Source of the DNA: CAIWKO01 sp964469155
GTDB taxonomy: Bacteria > Bacteroidota > Bacteroidia > Bacteroidales > CAIWKO01
Length of the DNA stretch: 64,000 nt
Assembly: GCA_964469155.1 (NCBI GenBank)
Contig: CAYXXU010000002.1
Span: 1 to 64,000 of the forward strand
Reading direction: 5' to 3'
Positions 44,310-54,091 of this stretch are shown one piece after another. Position numbers and translations under genes: made by a program. Under the pieces are notes generated by a model. It was not told where the DNA came from and made no database searches. It was given only the letters and a program-made list of their open reading frames with translations. The stretch's first letter is position 1. Each line of letters opens with the position of its first letter.

Positions 44310-45863
44310 ATGCAAAAAGAAATTCAGATTCAGATATTTCCCGAACTTATTAATAATAATGGGGAAATAAAAAGGCTGAGTGCGCGAAAAGGAGGGTTTC
44401 GCGAATCGGATATCAGGCATGTGGAATTATTGAAACAGTCGGTTGATGCGCGCCAAAAGATAATTAAGCTCAATCTTTCGTTGCGGGTATACATTAATGA
44501 AGATTTCGAAGAAATTGAAGTATTCTTGCCAGATTATAAAGAGGTGACGAATGCTCCCCATATAATTATTGTCGGTGCAGGTCCTGCGGGGCTGTTTGCT
44601 GCGTTGCGCTGTCTTGAGGCAGGCATAAAGCCAATCATTCTTGAACGCGGAAAAGATGTGCATGCAAGAGTGGCCGACCTAAAATCGATCAACATCGATC
44701 ATATTGTGAACGAAGATTCCAATTATTGTTTTGGGGAAGGGGGCGCCGGCACCTATTCCGACGGAAAATTATTTACCCGTTCGAAAAAAAGGGGTGATGT
44801 GGAGAAAATAATTCAATTGTTGGTGGCATTTGGAGCAGATAAAAAGATCATGGTCGATGCCCATCCTCATATAGGAACCAATAAACTGCCCGGAATTATA
44901 GCCAATATCAGGGAATGTATTCTTTCGCATGGTGGAGAAGTACATTTCAATTCAAGGGTGAAGGATATCCTGGTTAAAAACAATTCGATTGCAGGAGTAA
45001 CCACCATAGCAGGAGATCATTTTGAAAGCAATAAACTGATCTTAGCCACCGGACATTCGGCCCGAGATATTTACGAGATACTATATAAAAACGGGATACT
45101 GATTGAATTGAAGCCTTTTGCTTTGGGTGTAAGGGTGGAACATCAGCAAAGTTTGATTGACCTTATTCAATATAAGCGAAAAGACAGGGGTGAGTTTCTG
45201 CCCCCTGCAGCATATAGCATTGTGAGGCAGGTGAACGGGCGCGGGGTGTATTCCTTTTGCATGTGCCCGGGCGGGGTTATTGCCCCTTGTGCAACCAGTC
45301 CCGGCGAAGTGGTCACCAATGGATGGTCGCCATCGCGGCGGGATTTTCCTACGGCCAATTCAGGGATCGTGGTTGAATTAAGACCGGAAGATTTTACCGG
45401 ATTTGCTGAGTTTGGACCTTTGGCAGCCATGGAATTTCAACGGTCGGTTGAAAAGAAAGCCTGGGAAGAAGCCGGGCGTTCCCAAAAAGTACCTGCTCAG
45501 CGGTTGATGGATTTTGTGAACGGACAACCTTCGGCTGATCTGCCTGCTACCTCTTACAAACCTGGTGTTGAGCCGGTAGAATTAAGATCAGTATTCCCTG
45601 ATTTCATCTATGCTGCCTTGCAATCAGGATTCAGACAGTTTGGGGAAGCAATGAAAGGTTTTCTTACCAACGATGCCGTAGTTCATGCCCCCGAATCAAG
45701 AACATCGTCGCCGGTTCGTATACCACGCGATACTGAAACTATGCAACATGTTGCCATTAAAGGTTTATATCCCTGCGGAGAAGGAGCCGGATATGCCGGC
45801 GGTATTGTTTCGGCAGCTATTGATGGTGAAAGATCAGCAGGAAAATGTGTAGAGAGTTTATGA
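44310..45863 (+). CDS. FAD-dependent oxidoreductase (COG2509)
   Basis: 517 residues. A roughly 80-residue N-terminal domain precedes the dinucleotide fold at about 84-110 (IIIVGAGPAGLFAALRCLEA). Other blocks: EGGAGTYSDGKLFTRSKKRG, KLILATGHSARDIYEIL and the C-terminal GEGAGYAGGIVSAAIDGERS. This family (COG2509, uncharacterised FAD dehydrogenases) binds FAD; its reaction is unknown. The next gene starts 61 bp later. Confidence 0.85.
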   Translation: MQKEIQIQIFPELINNNGEIKRLSARKGGFRESDIRHVELLKQSVDARQKIIKLNLSLRVYINEDFEEIEVFLPDYKEVTNAPHIIIVGAGPAGLFAALRCLEAGIKPIILERGKDVHARVADLKSINIDHIVNEDSNYCFGEGGAGTYSDGKLFTRSKKRGDVEKIIQLLVAFGADKKIMVDAHPHIGTNKLPGIIANIRECILSHGGEVHFNSRVKDILVKNNSIAGVTTIAGDHFESNKLILATGHSARDIYEILYKNGILIELKPFALGVRVEHQQSLIDLIQYKRKDRGEFLPPAAYSIVRQVNGRGVYSFCMCPGGVIAPCATSPGEVVTNGWSPSRRDFPTANSGIVVELRPEDFTGFAEFGPLAAMEFQRSVEKKAWEEAGRSQKVPAQRLMDFVNGQPSADLPATSYKPGVEPVELRSVFPDFIYAALQSGFRQFGEAMKGFLTNDAVVHAPESRTSSPVRIPRDTETMQHVAIKGLYPCGEGAGYAGGIVSAAIDGERSAGKCVESL

Positions 45864-45923
45864 TGAATTATAAATTTCATTTATTTTGTAGGTACGTATT
45901 TTTTTATACTTAAATCCTCCTTT

Positions 45924-47567
45924 ATGAAAAGATCTTATAAAGTTGTTCCGGTAAGCATATTCATTTTAATAATTACGATTTTTTCTGCAACCAAATGCCT
46001 GGTAGCTCAAACATTGGTGCCTGTATTGCAGTGGGAACGATTTGTTGATGGACAGATAGGATACAACGGAATGGATGCTGCCCTGTGCATTTCGACCGAT
46101 AATTCGGGCAATGCCTATGTTTCGGGTTATACACGCGGTGACCTGACGGGACTCGATTTTTTAAATATAAAATACAATCCGCAGGGCGATACCTTATGGA
46201 CAAGAAAATTCATTGCTGATAATTTTGATAACCTTCCTATTTCGCACTGCCTTGATGATAACGGGAACCTTTATGTGCTGGGGTATAGTTTACCAGTTCC
46301 GGGAGTTGGATATTATTTGCTGCTGAAGTATAGCAGCAGTGGTCAGTTGCTGTGGCATACCAAATTCAACAAATTGCAACCCGGCAATAATAATGTTCCG
46401 GTTAACTCCTTGGCGGTTGATTCTTCCGGGAATAGCTATTTTACTGCAAAGACATTTGCCTCCAACGCTGATTTGGCTGTAATTAAAGTAAGTCCGGCGG
46501 GAGACTCATTATGGAGCCGTTATTATAACGGAACAGGCAATGCAACCGAAAATGCCACCTCCCTGGTATTAAGCGATTCCGGCAACATTTATGTTACAGG
46601 CATGTCGTGGAACGGCACTTCGTATGACTATTGCACTTTGAAATTCGACTCAGCCGGGAATCAGAAGTGGGTATCAAATTTCGACGGAACTGTTAATGGA
46701 ACAGATTATGCGTATTCGATTGATGTCGACAATTCAGGAAATGTGTATGTCGCCGGTGAATCATACAATGGCTCTACCTCTACTTGTTTCGCAACGGTTA
46801 AATACAATTCTCAAGGCGTGCAGCAATGGGTTCGTTATTACACTTCGGATAGTTTGTCTGACAAAGCCCAGGTGGTTAAAATCCGAAATACAAATGAAAT
46901 CTACGTGGCAGGGTCGAGCTATGGAGGCCATTATACTATGGGTGGAACCCATACCGACCTGTGTGTGGTAAAATATAACAGCAGCGGACAACAGCAATGG
47001 GTAGGAAGATATACAAGCCCCGGCGCAGGTGAAGATTATCTGAATGATATGACCTTCGATAACAACAATAATGTGATCCTTGCCGGATTAACCAATTCGG
47101 ATATATTTTGGAAAAATATTGCGGTTTGTTGTTTTTCTCCTTCTGGAAATCAATTGTGGAACATCGATTATGATAGGGACAGCTTGTCGCAGACAGCCTG
47201 GTCGGTGGCCGTCGATGCTCTTGGTTCATTAATTATTGCCGGTGAAAGCAACTATGATTTCTGTACATTAAAGTATAATTTTGTGACCGGGATCAATTCG
47301 TCTGATCAGAAAAATAGCGTCAGGCTTTTTCCCAATCCCTGCAACAACGAGCTTGGCATTTCATTAACCGGCGTTGGGAATGCTGTCAGAAACATTGAAA
47401 TTTACAATATTGAAGGTATGCTTTGTAGAAATATTTCAATGAACTGCCTGACTTCATCAGGAAATGAATGTATGATCGACGTGCACGACCTGGTTTCAGG
47501 AACCTATTTTGTTGTGGTTAATACCCCCGTCCGTGCATTCCATGCAAAACTTATGATTATACAATAA
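45924..47567 (+). CDS. Secreted SBBP-repeat T9SS cargo protein
   Basis: 547 residues. Signal peptide to about residue 28 (FSATKCLVAQ). About nine SBBP beta-propeller repeats of the type DSSGNSYFTAKT and SGNVYVAGESYNGST, followed by a type-A T9SS sorting tail (VRLFPNPCNNELGISL to HAKLMIIQ). Likely surface-exposed or released. The role is unknown. Confidence 0.85.
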   Translation: MKRSYKVVPVSIFILIITIFSATKCLVAQTLVPVLQWERFVDGQIGYNGMDAALCISTDNSGNAYVSGYTRGDLTGLDFLNIKYNPQGDTLWTRKFIADNFDNLPISHCLDDNGNLYVLGYSLPVPGVGYYLLLKYSSSGQLLWHTKFNKLQPGNNNVPVNSLAVDSSGNSYFTAKTFASNADLAVIKVSPAGDSLWSRYYNGTGNATENATSLVLSDSGNIYVTGMSWNGTSYDYCTLKFDSAGNQKWVSNFDGTVNGTDYAYSIDVDNSGNVYVAGESYNGSTSTCFATVKYNSQGVQQWVRYYTSDSLSDKAQVVKIRNTNEIYVAGSSYGGHYTMGGTHTDLCVVKYNSSGQQQWVGRYTSPGAGEDYLNDMTFDNNNNVILAGLTNSDIFWKNIAVCCFSPSGNQLWNIDYDRDSLSQTAWSVAVDALGSLIIAGESNYDFCTLKYNFVTGINSSDQKNSVRLFPNPCNNELGISLTGVGNAVRNIEIYNIEGMLCRNISMNCLTSSGNECMIDVHDLVSGTYFVVVNTPVRAFHAKLMIIQ

Positions 47568-47695
47568 ATAGCCGGAAACCATTTAATACATAGAATTGAC
47601 CATTTCGCTGATTAAAACGGGCATTTTGTAAAATTCTTTTTGCTATAAAACGAATATTGTATAATATTGACCCCAAATAATAAAATAAAAGGATA

Positions 47696-50665
47696 ATGAA
47701 AAAACTATTATTAATTTTAACCGTAAGCATTTTTTACTTTTCAACATTTATGGCAACTGCTCAAACTACTCATGGATTTAAACTGATCGAAAAACGATTT
47801 GTAAAAGAAGTTAATGCCGACTGCTATTACTACGAACATATTAAGAGCGGTGCCCGTTTGCTGAAAATTGCCTCGGCTGATGAAAACAAAACTTTTGGAA
47901 TAGCCTTCCAAACCGTTCCCAATTCCGACAACGGTGTAGCTCATATCATGGAACATTCGGTGCTGAACGGCTCCGATCATTTCCCGGTAAAAAGTCCTTT
48001 TGATGTGCTGATGAAAGGCTCCTTAAAAACCTATATTAATGCATTTACCTCAAAGGATTATACCATGTATCCTTTGGCCAGCATGAACGAAAAAGATTAT
48101 TTTAACCTGATGCACGTATATATGGATGCTGTTTTTCATCCGCTGATATATAAAGATCAACGCATTCTCAAACAGGAAGGCTGGCATTACGAACTTACCG
48201 ACAAAGATGCCCCTATCACCTATAAAGGGGTTGTTTACAATGAAATGAAAGGCGCTTATTCCAACCCTTCCCGCGAATTGTCGTACCAGATTTATAAAAA
48301 TCTGTTTCCAAACAGCCCTTATGGATTTGAATCGGGTGGATATCCTGCTGCAATTCCTTCACTTACGTATGAGCAATTCCTGCAGTTTCATCAGAAATAT
48401 TATTCCCCCGAAAACTCTTATATAATGCTTTATGGCAACGCCGATGCTGATAAAGAACTTGAATTTCTCGATAAGGAATATTTATCTAATTATACCAAAT
48501 CGGGCAACAAAGCAGTGATTGAAGATCAGAGACCTTTCACGGCACTGAAAGATGTTTCTGAGTTCTATCCGGTGATGGAGGGCGCTGAAACGGAAGATCA
48601 GACCTATTTATCACTCGACCTGGTTGCCGGACAAAATACAGATTATGTGCTGGGATTGGGACTCGATATTATTTGCGAGGTGTTGTTCAACCAGGATAAT
48701 GCCCCGGTGAGGTTGGCCCTGCAAAAAGACGGTATCGGAAAGGATGTAAATGCCAACACATCCAACTACAAGCAAAATGTCATTACCATTGTGGTACAAA
48801 ATGCCAATGCCGCTGATAAAAAGAAATTTTACGATATTATTATCCATACCCTCAAAGAGGCTGTGGCCAAAGGTATTGATAAACAGGAAGTGGAAGGCGT
48901 GTTGAACCGTTACGAATTCCAGTTGCGCGAAGGCAACGATGCTCAAAAAGGAATCGGAATTATATCCCGTATTCAGGCAGGATGGTTTTTTGCCGACGAT
49001 CCTTTTATGGGCATTGAGTACGAAAAAACACTGGCCAGCCTCAGAGAGTCGCTGAAAACTAATTACCTCGAAAACATTGTCGACAAATATTTTATTAACA
49101 ATCCACATGCCCTGCTGATATCACTGGAACCAAAACCCGGTCTGGACATGGAGAAAAATGCCAAACAGGATGCTGAGCTCAAGTCCTATAAGTCAAAACT
49201 TTCGGCTACCGATGTCGATAATTTAGTTAATGAAACCAACGAACTCATCGCTTTTCAGAAGAGGGAAGATACACCCGAAGCCCTGGCAACTATTCCATTG
49301 CTTAAACTCAGCGACGTCAATCCCAAAGGAGTGTGGTATGGTTGTGAAGAAAAACAGGCCAACGGCATTAAGGTTCTTTTTCACGAGGAGTTCACCAACA
49401 ACATTGTGTATGCCGACATCTATTTCGATCTCCATGTTTTGCCCAAAGAACTGCTACCCTATGCTTCTCTGCTATCGAACATTCTTACCTCCCTCGATAC
49501 AAAAAAATACTCTTACGGCGATCTCAACCGCGGGTTGAATATTAACCTGGGAGGGTTCAATACTGGTCTCGACAATTATTTCGAAAATCAGGACGACAAC
49601 AAAATGGTAGCCAAATTCGCAGTGGCCTCAAAGGTTATGAAAGAAAAAACCGATAAAATGTTCGAACTTACCGCCGAAATTCTTATCAACACAATTTTCT
49701 CCGATACGGCGCGCCTCAAATCGGTGCTGATTCGCCACCAGTCGCAGTTAGATGCCTCGGTCAAGCGCGATGGAAGGGGAGTTGCCTCCAGCCGCCTGGC
49801 TTCCTATTTCAGCAACCGCGGGGTGTTCAACGAGTTGGTCAACGGTCTCGACTATTTTTGGTTTGTAAGCCAATTGGTGCGCGATTTCGATAAAAATTCC
49901 GATCAGATCGTCAAACAGTTGCAAAAAACTGCCGCACTCCTGTTCACCAAAGATAATATGATGGTGGCTACCACCTGCAGCAAAACCGATCTCGACAGTT
50001 TCCTTAAATCCACCGCTGCCTTCAGCAAGGCATTGCCATCCGTCAAACCGCAATATCTCACCTGGCAATTAAATCCCGAAAAAAAGAACGAAGGCATACT
50101 TACCGCTTCCAAAGTGCAATATGTCATCCAGGGCTACGATTTTAAAAAGCTCGGCTACACCTGGAGCGGAAAAATGCGCGTGCTCAACCAGATTGTTTCC
50201 CGCGAATGGCTCACCAACCAGGTGCGCGTCATCGGAGGCGCTTATGGCGGCTATTCGGGCATTTCACCCAACGGCACCATGACATTCAATTCCTATCGCG
50301 ACCCCAACCTCAAAACCACCATCGAAAACTATAATGCCACCTACCAATATCTCGCCAACTTCAAAGCCGACGACAATGCCATGACCCGCTTTATTCTCGG
50401 AACCATTTCCGGTATCGATGTCCCCATGACTCCTTCACAAAAAGGCGACAATGCCGTCAGCCTCTATTTTGCCAAACGCACCCTCGCCGACGTACAAACC
50501 GACCGCGACGACATACTCGCCACCAAAGCTGCTGATATTGTTGCCTTTGCCAAAATGGTTAAAGATATCCTCGATCAGAAATACATTTGCGTCTACGGCA
50601 ACAAAGACAAAGTCACTGCCGAAAAAGACACCTTCATCAGCCTCATAAAACTCGAGCAGAAATAG
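47696..50665 (+). CDS. M16C insulinase-family peptidase (PreP-like)
   Basis: 989 residues, near the length of presequence protease. Signal peptide at 1-23 (TFMATAQ). The zinc motif HXXEH is HIMEH at 83-87, with the third ligand E183 in VVYNEMKGAYSN. The second half has the M16C domains typical of PreP, with a conserved R/Y pair (SGISPNGTMTFNSYRDP). It degrades peptides, here after export. Codon use changes to more C-ending codons in the last third, about 49,500 onward. Confidence 0.93.
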   Translation: MKKLLLILTVSIFYFSTFMATAQTTHGFKLIEKRFVKEVNADCYYYEHIKSGARLLKIASADENKTFGIAFQTVPNSDNGVAHIMEHSVLNGSDHFPVKSPFDVLMKGSLKTYINAFTSKDYTMYPLASMNEKDYFNLMHVYMDAVFHPLIYKDQRILKQEGWHYELTDKDAPITYKGVVYNEMKGAYSNPSRELSYQIYKNLFPNSPYGFESGGYPAAIPSLTYEQFLQFHQKYYSPENSYIMLYGNADADKELEFLDKEYLSNYTKSGNKAVIEDQRPFTALKDVSEFYPVMEGAETEDQTYLSLDLVAGQNTDYVLGLGLDIICEVLFNQDNAPVRLALQKDGIGKDVNANTSNYKQNVITIVVQNANAADKKKFYDIIIHTLKEAVAKGIDKQEVEGVLNRYEFQLREGNDAQKGIGIISRIQAGWFFADDPFMGIEYEKTLASLRESLKTNYLENIVDKYFINNPHALLISLEPKPGLDMEKNAKQDAELKSYKSKLSATDVDNLVNETNELIAFQKREDTPEALATIPLLKLSDVNPKGVWYGCEEKQANGIKVLFHEEFTNNIVYADIYFDLHVLPKELLPYASLLSNILTSLDTKKYSYGDLNRGLNINLGGFNTGLDNYFENQDDNKMVAKFAVASKVMKEKTDKMFELTAEILINTIFSDTARLKSVLIRHQSQLDASVKRDGRGVASSRLASYFSNRGVFNELVNGLDYFWFVSQLVRDFDKNSDQIVKQLQKTAALLFTKDNMMVATTCSKTDLDSFLKSTAAFSKALPSVKPQYLTWQLNPEKKNEGILTASKVQYVIQGYDFKKLGYTWSGKMRVLNQIVSREWLTNQVRVIGGAYGGYSGISPNGTMTFNSYRDPNLKTTIENYNATYQYLANFKADDNAMTRFILGTISGIDVPMTPSQKGDNAVSLYFAKRTLADVQTDRDDILATKAADIVAFAKMVKDILDQKYICVYGNKDKVTAEKDTFISLIKLEQK

Positions 50666-50693
50666 TCCCTTTACCTTTAACCATCAAAACAGG

Positions 50694-50724
50694 GGGAATC
50701 CGTTCGCGGGTTCCCTTTTTTTTT
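50694..50724 (+). terminator. Terminator with UUCG loop
   Basis: GGGAA-T-CCG-TTCG-CGG-G-TTCCC followed by nine T. The CCG(TTCG)CGG tetraloop is unusually stable. It ends the M16C peptidase transcript. Confidence 0.85.
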
Positions 50725-50775
50725 GTGTTAAACAATTCTTACTTAATCGACTTAATAAACTTATTTTTTTTATTA

Positions 50776-50890
50776 GGGCGCCCCCTCCTGCGTCGGGCCG
50801 GGCTATACACTACAAGTCCTCATTCCGCTGCGCTCCATTCCGGGCTTTCCGTTCCTATCCCTGGCGCGGGGGGCAAGCAGCCGTCCTCTT
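50776..50890. other. GC-rich interspersed element beside the RM genes
   Basis: GC content rises sharply over about 115 bp (GGGCGCCCCCTCCTGCGTCG, then CATTCCGCTGCGCTCCATTC) within AT-rich sequence. I recall similar text in unrelated Bacteroidota genomes. Short open frames in it are not convincing genes. It directly precedes the restriction-modification pair, which suggests an insertion boundary. Confidence 0.5.
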
Positions 50891-50977
50891 AAAAAACGTC
50901 ACATCGCCCATCATTCATTCTAATTCTACATTCAAAAACTCTTTCATTTTTGAATTAAAACTTAACCAATATTAATG

Positions 50978-50985
50978 TAAATTTG
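50978..50985 (+). promoter_or_regulatory. -7 element for the restriction-modification operon
   Basis: TAAATTTG, 18 bp before the methyltransferase start, matches TAnnTTTG. Confidence 0.5.
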
Positions 50986-51003
50986 TGGCAGCGGAAATCA
51001 TAA

Positions 51004-51882
51004 ATGGAAATTAAGACTGATATACTATTTGGCGATAGCAAAGAACAATTAAAATCAATTCCTGACAATACAGTAGACCTAATTGTCACATCACCCCCAT
51101 ATGCTGACCAACGCAAGAATACTTATGGTGGAATTCGCCACGATAATTATGTTGAATGGTTTTTACCAATTTCAGCACAACTTTTAAGAGTTTTAAAACC
51201 AACCGGAACATTCATTTTAAACATTAAGGAAAAGGTAGTTGAGGGGGAGCGGAGCACTTATGTTATGGAATTAATATTAGCCATGCGAAAACAAGGATGG
51301 TTATGGACCGAAGAATTTATTTGGCATAAAAAAAATAGTTACCCCGGAAAATGGCCAAATCGTTTTCGTGATTCTTGGGAAAGACTTCTCCAATTTAACA
51401 AAGACCGTAAATTTCACATGTATCAGGAGGAAGTTATGGTTCCAATGGGTGATTGGGCAAAAAACAGACTCAAAAACTTATCTGATACTGATAAAATTCG
51501 GGATAATTCAAAAGTGGGCAGTGGGTTTGGTAAAAATATTTCAAATTGGTTAGACAGAGACAAAGCATATCCTACCAATGTTTTGCATTTGGCAACCGAA
51601 TGTAATAATAAAAATCATAGTGCAGCATTTCCCGAAGAATTGCCGGAATGGTTTATCAAACTATTTACAAAAGAAAACGACACAGTACTTGACCCATTCA
51701 TGGGTTCAGGAACAACTTTGGTTGTTTCAAACCGAATGAAACGAAATTCCATTGGTATTGATATTATGCCGGAATATTACGAAATGGTTAAAACCCTTCT
51801 CAACCCTGTTGAACTTTATTTATTAGAACCAAAACCAAAATATGAAAAAGCTAAAGTTGGCAGACGTAACAAAATACGTTGA
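51004..51882 (+). CDS. Type II DNA methyltransferase (beta class, SPPY)
   Basis: 292 residues. Motif IV VTSPPYADQRKN at about 29-40 and motif I DPFMGSGTTLVV at about 232 appear in that order, the beta-class layout. SPPY is typical of N4-cytosine methylases, so m4C is the first guess, though m6A is possible. The stop lies 41 bp inside the endonuclease gene. Methylation protects host DNA from the linked nuclease. Confidence 0.92.
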   Translation: MEIKTDILFGDSKEQLKSIPDNTVDLIVTSPPYADQRKNTYGGIRHDNYVEWFLPISAQLLRVLKPTGTFILNIKEKVVEGERSTYVMELILAMRKQGWLWTEEFIWHKKNSYPGKWPNRFRDSWERLLQFNKDRKFHMYQEEVMVPMGDWAKNRLKNLSDTDKIRDNSKVGSGFGKNISNWLDRDKAYPTNVLHLATECNNKNHSAAFPEELPEWFIKLFTKENDTVLDPFMGSGTTLVVSNRMKRNSIGIDIMPEYYEMVKTLLNPVELYLLEPKPKYEKAKVGRRNKIR

Positions 51883-52576
51883 AGAAAACATTGGAATATT
51901 TCATCAAAAGCGAATCCAAAGTCTTGATGGTTTAAAACTTTCAAGTGTTCTAAAACGCAAAAATCCTTATTTATTTAAAGCCAAATATGTATTAACAGCA
52001 GAACAAATAATTCGTGGAATTGTTGATGCTCATATTTCCTCAAACGAGGAAACCATTTTTGGTGATTGGCTGGAAGGTCTTGCAATTTTTATAAATGGTA
52101 AAGTTTATGGTGGTTATAAATCTGGCATTATTGGCATCGACCTTGAATTCGATAATGACGGAAAAAGATATATTGTAACAATAAAATCAGGTCCAAATTG
52201 GGGAAACAGTTCGCAAATTGCAAAAATTTCCTCAGACTTTAAAACAGCAAAAAAAACATTAAGAACCAGCAACTCCCAAATGAATATTGTCGCAGTTAAT
52301 GGTTGTTGCTATGGAAGAGATAACAACCCCGACAAAGGGGACTATTATAAATATTGTGGACAAAAATTCTGGGAATTTATTTCAGGTGATACCAACCTTT
52401 ACACAGATATTGTAGAACCTCTTGGACATAAAGCCAAAGAAAAAAATGATGATTTTATCAAATCATATTCTCAAATGATAAACAAATTCACAAAAGAATT
52501 TACAACAGAATATTGTAAAGAAAATGGTGAAATTGATTGGGAAAAATTAGTTAAGTTTAATTCATCCTCAACTTAG
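51842..52576 (+). CDS. Type II restriction endonuclease, PmeII-like
   Basis: 244 residues. The catalytic core fits PD-(D/E)xK: D100 and E102 in GIIGIDLEFDNDGKRY and K115 in IVTIKSGPNWGNSSQIAKIS; E78 lies in a preceding helix (FGDWLEGLAIFI). I recall this block from PmeII-family enzymes; the recognition sequence cannot be read from this alone. It overlaps the methylase gene by 41 bp in another frame, a tight coupling that helps keep the pair together. Confidence 0.85.
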   Translation: MKKLKLADVTKYVEENIGIFHQKRIQSLDGLKLSSVLKRKNPYLFKAKYVLTAEQIIRGIVDAHISSNEETIFGDWLEGLAIFINGKVYGGYKSGIIGIDLEFDNDGKRYIVTIKSGPNWGNSSQIAKISSDFKTAKKTLRTSNSQMNIVAVNGCCYGRDNNPDKGDYYKYCGQKFWEFISGDTNLYTDIVEPLGHKAKEKNDDFIKSYSQMINKFTKEFTTEYCKENGEIDWEKLVKFNSSST

Positions 52577-52598
52577 AAATTAATAAATTAATAAAAAA

Positions 52599-52853
52599 AT
52601 GGCGCAGTGTATAATTCAAAATTGTCAAAATGATGCTCAGCATAATTTAGGCATACGTTTAAGAAGACCTGACACATCCGCAATCTGGGCACCTAATTGC
52701 GATGCTTTTATGTGCGATGAACATGCCGAACAAGGCTGTATTATTGAAATTAATGTAGTACCGAATATGCATGGTACGATAACAACAAATGTATCAGGTG
52801 GCGGGAATGTATTTACAAGGACAACTACAATCAATCATGATGCGATAGAATAA
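52599..52853 (+). CDS. Small cysteine-rich protein
   Basis: 84 residues with five cysteines and several histidines (AQCIIQNCQNDAQHN, PNCDAFMCDEHAEQGCI), a pattern for one zinc site. The C-terminal third is beta-rich (NMHGTITTNVSGGGNVFTR). It starts 22 bp after the endonuclease and could be cotranscribed. No similarity to restriction controller (C) proteins was seen. Function unknown. Confidence 0.6.
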   Translation: MAQCIIQNCQNDAQHNLGIRLRRPDTSAIWAPNCDAFMCDEHAEQGCIIEINVVPNMHGTITTNVSGGGNVFTRTTTINHDAIE

Positions 52854-52945
52854 GATTTAAACAGTTCAATAGTTTAAATATCCCCTGATCGCGGTGTTTT
52901 ATAATCACTGTGTTTCAATCATTTGTTTTTTAATAAGAAAAGACA

Positions 52946-52964
52946 AACGGATTGCAAATCCGTT
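52946..52964. repeat. Perfect hairpin after the small protein
   Basis: AACGGATT-GCA-AATCCGTT is an 8-bp perfect inverted repeat; the words following it (CGAGCGGGG) look like the end of an interspersed repeat. It may also serve as a terminator for the RM operon. Confidence 0.45.
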
Positions 52965-53009
52965 CGAGCGGGGTAAAATAATATCTCCAATGAAGTTTAA
53001 AAAAGCATA

Positions 53010-53588
53010 TCACTCATACTTATGAAGAGGGATATAAAGAGTGTCAGTGTATTTTTTTATTGTATCATTATTTAATGTTGAGTGTCGGATAATCTCTATG
53101 CAATTCTTATGATTTTCATTTTGTTTATTAGACAAGGAATTTATTCCATAAATTACAGTTATAAATATCGCAAAAAGAAATGATATTGCTTGAAGAATTG
53201 AAAATAACCTAATGTTACCTTTATTAATATTTATTTCGCAACACTCATCATTATTTATTTCAGGTTTTTGAACTTCAGCAGGTTCGACAGATTTTTGCTT
53301 GTCTTTGTGATTTTTCTCTTTTTTGTTGGTTTGCTTATTTTGTTTATTCCATTCACTTAATGGTTGTAAGGTTCCTGTTAGAGCCATTAACGTAAAAACC
53401 CCAAAAATTATTGAAAATAAAAATAAACCCCAAGCTACCATTAAAAGAATTTTGGTAGAAGTATCCGCTCCTCCAATAATTTCTTTTGAGAATGTTACTG
53501 TAATGGTAATTATTGCAGTTGAAATTGTGATAAGTTGTTTTGTCGTTTCAGATGCAAAATCAAATGCTTTTTTTTGATTTTCTTTCAT
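53010..53588 (-). CDS. Hypothetical three-helix membrane protein
   Basis: 192 residues. Membrane helices at about 18-36, 46-70 and 133-153 enclose a charged cytosolic loop (KQNKQTNKKEKNHKDKQKSV). The start FDFASETTKQLITISTAIIT is a pattern seen in uncharacterised membrane proteins next to defence genes; this is only context. Function unknown. Confidence 0.65.
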   Translation of the reverse strand: MKENQKKAFDFASETTKQLITISTAIITITVTFSKEIIGGADTSTKILLMVAWGLFLFSIIFGVFTLMALTGTLQPLSEWNKQNKQTNKKEKNHKDKQKSVEPAEVQKPEINNDECCEININKGNIRLFSILQAISFLFAIFITVIYGINSLSNKQNENHKNCIEIIRHSTLNNDTIKKYTDTLYIPLHKYE

Positions 53589-53605
53589 TTTTATCAGCTA
53601 ACAAT

Positions 53606-53908
53606 TTAACAAAATGGCCATAATGGGCATAGGCTAAATCTAGCATCTGAAAAAGTTTTTGAATCTAGGCTTTCAGTCAGACTTCTTTTTATTCCTTCTT
53701 TTGCCATAGCATCAATTAATTTTACTAAATTAATTTCAGCAAGACTTTTTCTATTGGCATCGGCTAAATCTGAATCACTCATTTTATCAACTCCACTATC
53801 AATAAATGCCTTTAAATTGATTGAAGTTAAAGAATTGAAATTAAAATTTTGTTGTTTAATCCTTTTTTCAGCAGCATCATAGAGATGTTTTTTAAAAATT
53901 TCTTTCAT
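53606..53908 (-). CDS. Hypothetical small helical protein
   Basis: 100 residues, mostly alpha-helical, with KEIFKKHLYDAAEKRIKQQ at the start and SDSDLADANRKSLAEINLV in the middle. No signal peptide. It precedes the membrane protein by 17 bp on the same strand, so the two likely form a unit. No family recognised. Confidence 0.55.
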   Translation of the reverse strand: MKEIFKKHLYDAAEKRIKQQNFNFNSLTSINLKAFIDSGVDKMSDSDLADANRKSLAEINLVKLIDAMAKEGIKRSLTESLDSKTFSDARFSLCPLWPFC

Positions 53909-54022
53909 TTTATTTTAGTTTTAGGTTAATATCCGTTTTTTCCAGTGGTATCTGGTCTCCACTTTATTTTACATCAAAAATAATATATTTCTAATTCAAT
54001 CAAAAAAAATTAACATAAAAAA

Positions 54023-54060
54023 AAAACTCCCGCCGCCCACCAACTAGCAACGGAAGTTTT
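54023..54060 (-). terminator. Terminator after the 44-residue frame
   Basis: AAAACTCCCG and CGGAAGTTTT form a 10-bp stem (one wobble) with an 18-nt loop; a run of T follows on the minus strand. It would end a transcript carrying 54363-55121 and the small frame at 54092. Confidence 0.7.
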
Positions 54061-54091
54061 TCCATTTTTTACCTTGAGCGTAGTCGAAGGG

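Noticed and set aside
50587..50892. Open frame through the GC-rich element
   Set aside because: It continues out of the M16C gene in another frame and reads through a terminator; the peptide looks like translated repeat text.
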